From: Massilia sp. Bi118
Lineage (GTDB): Bacteria > Pseudomonadota > Gammaproteobacteria > Burkholderiales > Burkholderiaceae_D
Length of the DNA: 64,000 bases
Direction of reading: 5' to 3'
Assembly: GCF_918697865.1 (NCBI RefSeq)
Contig: NZ_CAKKMV010000007.1
Location: forward strand, 248,001 to 312,000
In this document: positions 58,195 through 64,000 of the stretch, one piece after another
Layout: each line of letters opens with the position of its first letter
Numbering within the stretch: position 1 is the stretch's first letter
Notes under the pieces: generated by a model
Database searches by the model: none
Told to the model about the DNA's origin: nothing
The model's input: the letters and a program-made list of their open reading frames with translations, nothing else
Translations under genes and position numbers: made by a program

Positions 58195-58796
58195 CGCTGC
58201 CAGCTGGCCTCCCAGCGCCGCCTCCGGCCTACCCACCACAGCGCGCCCAGGCCGCCCGCCAGCATGGCCCACTCGGTCGGTTCCGGGATCGGTGCGGCCA
58301 CGATGAAGCCGCGGATCTCGCCTTCCGGATAGGCGCTGGTGTGGATGTTGACGTAGGCCTCGTTGGCATTGAGGCCATCCACGAAGGCCGAAGCTGCGCC
58401 CTTCACCGTGCCGCCGTTCGCCGCCAGGAAGGCGGGATCATACGTGGCTTCCTCGTACAGCGGCAGGGTCGCCGAGAAGGTGCCGGACTTCACGCCGGTC
58501 GGGAAGTCGGCGAAGGGGATCGCGACTCCCGAGGTGCCGGTGAAGGCATCGGTGGTGCAGCAGTGGATGTGGGCCTCAAGCGAGGTGCCCACCAGGTCGC
58601 TGAAGGGCATGTCGACCGTCAGGTTGCTGGTGCCGGGATCGAAGCTGAGCATGATCGTCGCCATGCCGGAGCCGGGAGAGCCGTTGGGCGGGCTTTCGGC
58701 CGGGCCGCTGGCGGTGGCCCGGTAAGTCTGGGCGAAGGCCGGGCTGGCCAGGCCCGCCGCCGCTGCCAGTGCTAGAACGGACAGAACTTGTTTCAT
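58191..58796 (-). CDS. CHRD-domain protein with PEP-CTERM anchor
   Basis: A 201-residue exported protein: signal peptide (residues 1-22), a CHRD domain ([52 protein letters not shown]), then PEP-CTERM ([18 protein letters not shown], then RRRR). The sorting tag is cut by exosortase in EPS-forming bacteria. CHRD function is unknown. Confidence 0.9.
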   Translation of the reverse strand: MKQVLSVLALAAAAGLASPAFAQTYRATASGPAESPPNGSPGSGMATIMLSFDPGTSNLTVDMPFSDLVGTSLEAHIHCCTTDAFTGTSGVAIPFADFPTGVKSGTFSATLPLYEEATYDPAFLAANGGTVKGAASAFVDGLNANEAYVNIHTSAYPEGEIRGFIVAAPIPEPTEWAMLAGGLGALWWVGRRRRWEASWQR

Positions 58797-58969
58797 GGAA
58801 TACCTCCTGTTGAACAGAGTCTCTGCAACGCACCCGTCCTGGGTGCTGTCAAAAACTTAGCACTGGAGGATTAGCCAGACCCGCACCGTACGGCTGAGAT
58901 AGTGCCCGTGGGCGACTGGAATTTGGAAAGCTTGGCATAATGGCCAAAATGACCAGAGATTCAGTAAAT

Positions 58970-59932
58970 ATGCGATTCAAAATTTTTGCCCTGCCGCTCG
59001 TTTTCGTATCATGTCTGGCCCAGGCCCAGGATGCGTCCCTGCTGGCGGGCGCGATGCGCGTCGACCAGAACGCGGGCGACAATTCGTTCGCGGTGGCGCT
59101 CGGCTACACCCACCACATCAACAAGTATGTCTCGGTGAGCGCCGACTACCTGAACGAAGGCCACCCGAAGCTGCACCACCGCGACGGCCTCGGCGCCCAG
59201 CTCTGGGTCCACACGGCGGTGCCCGCGCGCGGCTGGTCGGTCGCGGCCGGCTTCGGTCCCTACTATTACTTCGACACCACCACCGGCAACGGCTCCTTTA
59301 CCGATTACCGCAACGACCACGGCTGGGGCCAGCTGATGAGCGTGAGCGCCAAGTACCACCTGGCCTCGAACGCCTATCTCGAAACGCGCCTGTCGCACAC
59401 GCACGGCATCACCGCCCACGACACCACCATGCTGATGTTCGGCGCCGGCTACGAGCTGCGCAATCTGCCGCGCGAAATCCGCCTGCAGAACGCGGAGCGC
59501 GGCGACAATCTCCTGATGCTGCTGGCCGGCCGCTCGATCGTGAACAGCTTCGCCTCCGAGACCGCAACGTCCTACGGCCTCGAATACCGCCGCACGGTGA
59601 ACCCGAACGTCGAGTGGAGCGTGATCCTGATGAGCGAAGGGAAGGTCGATGCGGCCGAGCGCAAGGGCATCAGCGGCCAGGTCTGGCTGCTGCGTCCCTT
59701 CACCGAACGCACCGTGCTGGAGATGGGCTTCGGCGCCTACGCGATGCGCGACCAGCTGGACCGCAAGGACGCCAGCGGCGAACGCGAAAACAAGGTCGCG
59801 CCGATCGCCTCGATCGGCATGCGCTACCGTATCAGCGACAATCTGCGCGCCCAGCTCACCTGGAGCCGCGTGATCACGAACTACGAGCGCGATTCGGATG
59901 TGTTCATGCTGGGCGCAGGCGTCGCGTTCTAG
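58970..59932 (+). CDS. Outer-membrane beta-barrel protein, 320 aa
   Basis: A barrel protein with a signal peptide (FALPLVFVSCLAQAQ). Alternating strands, Tyr/His-rich loops (KLHHRDGLG; FGPYYYFDTTTG) and a final GAGVAF with C-terminal Phe. RLSHTHGITAHDTT faintly recalls lipid A deacylases, but their catalytic pattern is not complete. ATG 58970 begins the signal peptide. Function unknown. Confidence 0.72.
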   Translation: MRFKIFALPLVFVSCLAQAQDASLLAGAMRVDQNAGDNSFAVALGYTHHINKYVSVSADYLNEGHPKLHHRDGLGAQLWVHTAVPARGWSVAAGFGPYYYFDTTTGNGSFTDYRNDHGWGQLMSVSAKYHLASNAYLETRLSHTHGITAHDTTMLMFGAGYELRNLPREIRLQNAERGDNLLMLLAGRSIVNSFASETATSYGLEYRRTVNPNVEWSVILMSEGKVDAAERKGISGQVWLLRPFTERTVLEMGFGAYAMRDQLDRKDASGERENKVAPIASIGMRYRISDNLRAQLTWSRVITNYERDSDVFMLGAGVAF

Positions 59933-59951
59933 CGCTCTTTGCGCCGGTCGA

Positions 59952-60425
59952 TCAATCGCCCGCCTTCGGCCGCTTCATGATCGTGATGCCGCCGTCGGCT
60001 TCGAGGAAGGCGCATTGCATCTCATGGCGCGCGCAGCCGGATTCGCGCAGGGCCTGCTCGAGGTCGATCTGGCCGATGCGGTTGCGGCGGACCACCTTGT
60101 CGAAGAAGACGCCGTCGCGCCCGATCAGCACGGGTTCGCCCTCGACCATCGCTTCCACCTTGCGGCTGCGCGCCGACAGCAGCCCGATGCCGCCGTTCAG
60201 CACGATCAGCGTGCCCGCGATGATCAGGCCGCCGCTGACGGAACTGTCGCCGCCGGACAGGCCGTTCGATACCGATTCCGAGAGCAGCATGACGACCAAT
60301 AAGTCGAACGGCGTCAGCTGGCTGATGGTACGCCGGCCCGACAGGCGCACCATGACCAGCAGCGCAAGATAGATCATCGCGCCGCGGACAATGAATTCCC
60401 ACCAGGGAAGATCCATATCAAACAT
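59952..60425 (-). CDS. DUF421 membrane protein (YetF-like)
   Basis: A 157-residue protein: three N-terminal helices (residues ~12-30, ~38-58, ~63-83), with RLSGRRTISQLTPFDLLVVM as family signature, then a cytoplasmic DUF421 domain (VEGEPVLIGRDGVFF; GQIDLEQALRESG). Function unknown. Confidence 0.87.
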   Translation of the reverse strand: MFDMDLPWWEFIVRGAMIYLALLVMVRLSGRRTISQLTPFDLLVVMLLSESVSNGLSGGDSSVSGGLIIAGTLIVLNGGIGLLSARSRKVEAMVEGEPVLIGRDGVFFDKVVRRNRIGQIDLEQALRESGCARHEMQCAFLEADGGITIMKRPKAGD

Positions 60426-60492
60426 GACGGCCTCTCGTGGAATGCTTATTGATGAGAGGATTGTAGTGACAGTGGACGGGTTTGATTGTTCG

Positions 60493-61185
60493 CTAGGGAA
60501 CGTAGTGGGCGTCCGGCGTCACCACCCGCACCACCGTCTCGCAATAATCCCGGAACCCCATGCGCAGATAAAGCCCATGCGCCGCCTCGTTCGCCCGCAT
60601 CACATGCAGGAAGGGCGTCTCGTCCCGTAAAAGCTGGCGCCGGATCAGCTTCAGCATCAGGCGCCGTGCATAAGCGCGGCCCTGGTGATCCGGATGCGTG
60701 CAGACGCCGCTGATCTCGTGCAGTCCCGGCGCCGCCATGCGCTCGCCGGCCATCGCGACCAGCCGGTCGCCCTCGACATAGCCGAAGTATTCGCCCAGTT
60801 CGATGGTGCGCGGGCCGAAGGGGCCGGGCCTGGTCAGCAGGGCCAGCGTCAAAGCCTGGTCGGCATGGCTTGCGTCGAGCGGGATCGCATCGGGCGCCGC
60901 GTCGTGTTCGGGCATCGCGCCGTCCCAGATCATCCGGTACATGGTCGACTCGGCCTCGATGCGCCAGCCTGCCGGCGCGGGTCCGGACCACGCGTCGCAG
61001 TAAAAGCACTCGCCGGGTTCGCAGAAGGGCAGCAGGGCTGCGAAGTCCGGCTGCTGCGGGTCGGGAAAGCCGACGATGGGCGAGAAGCCGGGGGCGTAGC
61101 GCCGCGCCGTCCCGGTGCCGGTCGCCAGGTGGGCGTGCGTGCCGCTCAGCGTATTCCAGAAGATGTTGTCGAGCAGGTGGGCCAT
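60493..61185 (-). CDS. GNAT-family N-acetyltransferase
   Basis: A 230-residue acetyltransferase. EISGVCTHPDHQGRAYARRL is the acetyl-CoA pyrophosphate loop, and NEAAHGLYLRMGFRDYCET the C-terminal helix. The N-terminal ~90 residues are specific to an unknown substrate. ATG 61185 lies 3 bp after the previous stop. Confidence 0.88.
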   Translation of the reverse strand: MAHLLDNIFWNTLSGTHAHLATGTGTARRYAPGFSPIVGFPDPQQPDFAALLPFCEPGECFYCDAWSGPAPAGWRIEAESTMYRMIWDGAMPEHDAAPDAIPLDASHADQALTLALLTRPGPFGPRTIELGEYFGYVEGDRLVAMAGERMAAPGLHEISGVCTHPDHQGRAYARRLMLKLIRRQLLRDETPFLHVMRANEAAHGLYLRMGFRDYCETVVRVVTPDAHYVP

Positions 61186-61187
61186 GC

Positions 61188-61373
61188 TTAGCTCTCTGCC
61201 TCCGGATGGCGCGCCAGCCAGGCGGCCAGCGCCGCTTCGTAGTTTTCCTGCGCGATCTGGTAGACGTCGAAGACGCACATGACGCAGCCGGTGCCGCAGC
61301 AATCCTCGAGTTCCGGTTCCTTCGGCGGCAAGGGGCGCGGATCGGGCTCCGCGGGTGCGGCCGGCTCGCTCAC
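61188..61373 (-). CDS. Oxidoreductase-like small protein (Cys-rich)
   Basis: A 61-residue protein: Pro-rich start, then CCGTGCVMCVFDVY, the four-Cys signature of the 'oxidoreductase-like' N-terminal domain, and a helix. It starts at GTG 61373, overlapping the BlaI stop (GTGA). It may bind metal; activity unknown. Confidence 0.8.
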   Translation of the reverse strand: MSEPAAPAEPDPRPLPPKEPELEDCCGTGCVMCVFDVYQIAQENYEAALAAWLARHPEAES

Positions 61374-61768
61374 GGGTCTTTCCTGTCGTTGAGGATGGCC
61401 TGGATCTCCTCGCGCTCCTTCTTGCTGACGTGGCCGCGCAGGGCGGCCAGCACCAGCGCCTTGCCGGAACCGGAAAAGGCCTTGGTAATCAGTTCGCTGA
61501 CCAGGCTCGTTTGCAGGGCATCCTGCGGCTGGGCCGGCGCGTAGACGTGGGCGCGCTGGGACTCGTCGCGCAGCAGCAGGCCCTTGGCATGCATCAGCTG
61601 CAGCAGGCGCAGCACGGTGGCCGCCGTCAGGTCGGGACGGTCGCTTGCTACAGTCTCGTGCACCTGCCTGGCCGTGGCGGGGCCGAGCTGCCACAGGATG
61701 CGCAGCAGCTCCAGTTCGGACGGGGTCGGTTTGGGGGGGGAAGCGGGATGCGGCATGCCTTGCAGCAT
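61370..61768 (-). CDS. BlaI/MecI/CopY-family repressor
   Basis: A 132-residue winged-helix repressor. TPSELELLRILWQLGPATAR and TAATVLRLLQLMHAKGLLLR are the DNA-binding part; the dimer helices follow (LVSELITKAF). ATG 61768 follows GGAGACGGT. The usual partner, the M56 protease BlaR1, is absent; a Pro-rich secreted protein precedes it by 20 bp. Confidence 0.88.
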   Translation of the reverse strand: MLQGMPHPASPPKPTPSELELLRILWQLGPATARQVHETVASDRPDLTAATVLRLLQLMHAKGLLLRDESQRAHVYAPAQPQDALQTSLVSELITKAFSGSGKALVLAALRGHVSKKEREEIQAILNDRKDP

Positions 61769-61788
61769 ACCGTCTCCCGCCGCGGATG

Positions 61789-62241
61789 TCACTCGTGCAG
61801 CTCGTATTCGCGCAGCGAGAACACCATCCTGCCGCCCTGTTTCTTGCAGACGCCGCTCATGGTTTCGCCCGGACGCAGGGTGAACATCATGCGCGTGCCC
61901 GGCGTCCTGGTCGCGCAGTCGGCGTGGGCGCTCTCCGGCACCGGCGGCACCTTCGGCGGTGGCGGCGGAGCAGGCGGTGCCGGCGGCACGGGAATGGCGG
62001 GCATGGCCGGCATGGCGGGCATCGGCGCATCGGCCGGCGTGTAGGCCATTGCGCCATCGGGCGCAGGCGGCGCGGGCGGAGCCGGCGGTGCGGGTGGACG
62101 CGGCGGCTTCGGCGGTTTGGGCGGCGGCGGGCATTTGGCGTCCTTGTCGCTGCAGTTGACGTAGACGTGGACGTCGGCCAGGCTGGCGCCGGCGGCGCTG
62201 GACAGCAGGGCAAACATCAGGATGGCGGCGCTGGTTTTCAT
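61789..62241 (-). CDS. Secreted Pro-rich protein, 150 aa
   Basis: Signal peptide (residues 1-22), then Pro/Ala-rich tracts (PPPPKPPKPPRPP; PAMPAMPAIPVPP) and a short globular end with two Cys (ADCATR; GVCKKQ). The rigid tracts may span the periplasm. GAGGAGAACACG precedes ATG 62241. Function unknown; it may belong with the BlaI-type gene. Confidence 0.72.
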   Translation of the reverse strand: MKTSAAILMFALLSSAAGASLADVHVYVNCSDKDAKCPPPPKPPKPPRPPAPPAPPAPPAPDGAMAYTPADAPMPAMPAMPAIPVPPAPPAPPPPPKVPPVPESAHADCATRTPGTRMMFTLRPGETMSGVCKKQGGRMVFSLREYELHE

Positions 62242-62316
62242 CGTGTTCTCCTCAGGTTGGATGGACACATGATGTCTCCCGAATGTGGAGAAAAAATGAA
62301 GATTTGTGCGTGCCAG

Positions 62317-62991
62317 TCACAAATCGAATCTGTAGCCCAGGCCGTAGATCGAATGGATGGCTTCCACGCCCGGCAGCACGGCATCCAGCTTGCGCCGCAG
62401 GTTCTTCACGTGGCTGTCGATGGCGCGGTCGGCCACCTCGAGGTTGGCATTGCCCTCGCGCGCGGCGTCCAGCAACTGGGCGCGCGAAAACACCTGGCCG
62501 GGCCGGCGCGCCAGTGCCGCGAGGATCCCGTATTCCGTCGGCGTCAGCTCCAGCGGCCGGCCGTGGATGCGGACACGGCGCGCGGCGTCGTCGATCTCGA
62601 TGCGCGGCGCGGCGGGCGCCGCTGCCTGACCCGCACGCCGCAAAATGGCCTTGATGCGGGCCATCAGCTCGCGCGGGCTGAAGGGTTTGCACAGGTAGTC
62701 GTCGGCCCCGGCTTCGAGGCCGAGCAGGCGGTCGATTTCCTCGACGCGCGCGGTCACCATCACGATCGGCACTTCGGAGAAGCCCCGTACTTCGCGGCAT
62801 ACCGAGAGGCCGTCCAGCCCCGGCAGCATCAGGTCCAGCACCACCAGCGCCGGCGGCTGGCGCCGGATCGCGTCCAGGGCCAGGGCGCCGTCGCCGAACA
62901 CGGTGGCGTGGTAGCCGGCGGCGCGGGCATAGTCGGCCACCAGCGCGGCCAGTTCGGGTTCGTCCTCGACGATGAAAATGTCGGTGTTCAT
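62317..62991 (-). CDS. OmpR-family response regulator (BaeR-like)
   Basis: A 224-residue regulator: receiver with acidic pocket (FIVEDEPE), phospho-Asp in VVLDLMLPG and Lys in LCKPFSPRE; winged-helix output (LTPTEYGILAAL; AIDSHVKNLRRKL). Its start overlaps the kinase stop (ATGA). Confidence 0.93.
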   Translation of the reverse strand: MNTDIFIVEDEPELAALVADYARAAGYHATVFGDGALALDAIRRQPPALVVLDLMLPGLDGLSVCREVRGFSEVPIVMVTARVEEIDRLLGLEAGADDYLCKPFSPRELMARIKAILRRAGQAAAPAAPRIEIDDAARRVRIHGRPLELTPTEYGILAALARRPGQVFSRAQLLDAAREGNANLEVADRAIDSHVKNLRRKLDAVLPGVEAIHSIYGLGYRFDL

Positions 62992-64000
62992 GCGCGGTCG
63001 CTTGATGGGATCGAGATGGTGGCGCGCAGGCCGCCGAGCGGCGAATGCGCGAAACGCAAGGACGCGCCTTGCGCCTCGAGCAGGCGGCGGCACAGGGCCA
63101 GCCCCAGGCCGGCGCCGCCATGCGCGCGGCTGCGCGAGGCATCGACGCGGTAGAAGCGCTGCGCCAGGCGATCCAGCGCTTCATCCGGCACACCGGGCGC
63201 GCTGTCGTCCAGGTGCAGATGCAGCGTCGTGCCCTGCAGCGCTGCGCTGATGCGAACCCGGCCACCTGCCGCCGTATAGCGCAGGCTGTTCTCGAGCAGG
63301 TTGTCGAGCACCTGGCGCATGCGGTCCGGGTCGGCCATGGCCATCGAGCGCGGCGGGGCAGGGCCGATGTCGAGCTCCAGTCCCGCCGCCTGCAGGCGCG
63401 CTTCGAAGGCGCGGGCCTGGCCGCAGGCCAGCCGCCAAAGGTCGAGGCGTTCCGGCTTGACGTCGAGGGCGCCGACGTCGGCCCGCGCCAGCGCGTACAG
63501 CTCGTCGATCAGCTTGTTCAGGGCCAGCACCTGGCGCAGCATGGCGTCGACGGTGTCCGGGCCGGCGCTGCGCACGCCGTCCTGGATCGCCTCGAGCTGG
63601 GCGCGCAGCACGGCCAGCGGGGTGCGCAGCTCGTGCGAGGTATCGGCCACCCACTGGCGGCGCGCGTCCTCAAGACTGTCGAGACGCTGGGCCAGGGTGT
63701 TGAAGTGGCGCGCCAGCTCGCCCAGTTCGTCGCTGCGCGAGGCGGGCAGGCGCACGTCGAAGCGGCCTTCGGCCAGCATGCCGGCGCCGCCCGCCAGCGA
63801 CTGGATCGGCCGGCGGAAGTGGCGCGCCAGCAGGGTCGCGGCGAGCGCGGAGAAGGCCACCGCAAAGGCCAGGATCCACCACAGGCTGGCGCGCAGCTGA
63901 TCGAGGAAGGCCAGCGCCATGGCGTCGCTTGGCCGCGGGCTGCGCGCCACGCCCAGGTAGCCGACGGTGCGGCCGTTCACCTCGATCGGCCGGCGCGCCA
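62988..64000 (-). CDS. Sensor histidine kinase (BaeS-like), 5' end outside window
   Basis: The C-terminal ~337 residues: end of a periplasmic domain, TM2 (WWILAFAVAFSALAATLL), HAMP, HisKA (VADTSHELRTPLAVLR, with His), HATPase (LDNLLENSLRYTAAGG; GGAGLGLALCRR). The frame is open to the window edge. It partners the response regulator gene; the signal is unknown. Confidence 0.93.
   Translation of the reverse strand, partial: ARRPIEVNGRTVGYLGVARSPRPSDAMALAFLDQLRASLWWILAFAVAFSALAATLLARHFRRPIQSLAGGAGMLAEGRFDVRLPASRSDELGELARHFNTLAQRLDSLEDARRQWVADTSHELRTPLAVLRAQLEAIQDGVRSAGPDTVDAMLRQVLALNKLIDELYALARADVGALDVKPERLDLWRLACGQARAFEARLQAAGLELDIGPAPPRSMAMADPDRMRQVLDNLLENSLRYTAAGGRVRISAALQGTTLHLHLDDSAPGVPDEALDRLAQRFYRVDASRSRAHGGAGLGLALCRRLLEAQGASLRFAHSPLGGLRATISIPSSDRA

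Overview
The window is GC-rich bacterial chromosome, most consistent with a betaproteobacterium of the order Burkholderiales, probably Oxalobacteraceae (Massilia/Telluria-like). The reasons are the TCA gene block (mdh facing a GntR regulator, then sdhCDAB-sdhE-gltA, with a CitE-like gene and acnA downstream of mdh), a C-terminal-Phe porin, DUF2863 and DUF3297 family proteins, a PEP-CTERM protein and abundant TonB receptors. No genus can be fixed without a database search. No CRISPR array, rRNA, IS element or intact prophage was seen. The only tRNA is tRNA-Pro(GGG).

Layout. 1-9 kb: end of a porin, an orphan Bug/TctC binding protein, a binding-protein/fused-permease/ATPase ABC importer of the Fe(III)/AfuA superfamily, an AbrB-type membrane protein and an MFS-acyltransferase fusion. 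9-17.8 kb: tRNA-Pro, a TonB receptor-YfiR-CHASE8-type hybrid kinase module, a convergent second hybrid kinase, and a phage-like CI/S24 repressor facing a small membrane protein across a compact three-operator switch. 17.8-22.5 kb: a five-gene glycan operon (two GT4-like transferases, SDR, GmhB-like phosphatase, GT9 transferase) in which every junction is a 4-bp ATGA overlap. 22.6-30.5 kb: a disordered repeat protein and a KGG stress protein, M14 carboxypeptidase, CYTH and beta-lactamase-fold proteins, a flavoprotein reductase whose C-terminus is replaced by a REP-type palindrome, and a DUF2863 protein. 30.6-35.3 kb: a Fur-box-controlled catecholate-siderophore receptor with its PiuC-type dioxygenase, then two secreted proteins. 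35.4-47.2 kb: TCA-cycle genes, interrupted by three kinds of palindromic repeats. 47.2-53 kb: small hypotheticals, a secreted proline-iminopeptidase-like hydrolase with a SnoaL-like partner, and a GGDEF-EAL protein. 58.2-64 kb: CHRD/PEP-CTERM protein, outer-membrane barrel, DUF421, GNAT, a BlaI-type repressor without BlaR1, and a BaeRS-like two-component system cut by the window end.

The most interesting region is 53.3-57.2 kb. It is a minus-strand operon encoding photoactive yellow protein (all chromophore-pocket residues present), an adenylate-forming ligase with an N-terminal carrier-protein-like domain, an aromatic-amino-acid-lyase relative that lacks the Ala-Ser-Gly MIO segment and the catalytic-Tyr loop, and a MerR-type B12-binding regulator with the CarH/LitR signatures Wx9EH and ExHxxG. 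Two near-identical TTTGTCC-N-GGACAAA palindromes, 51 bp apart, flank a plausible promoter upstream of pyp. This predicts a light-controlled operon that combines a coumaroyl photoreceptor, its own unusual chromophore-supply genes and a cobalamin photoreceptor repressor. The lyase cannot work by the known MIO mechanism, so the source and loading of the chromophore are open questions.
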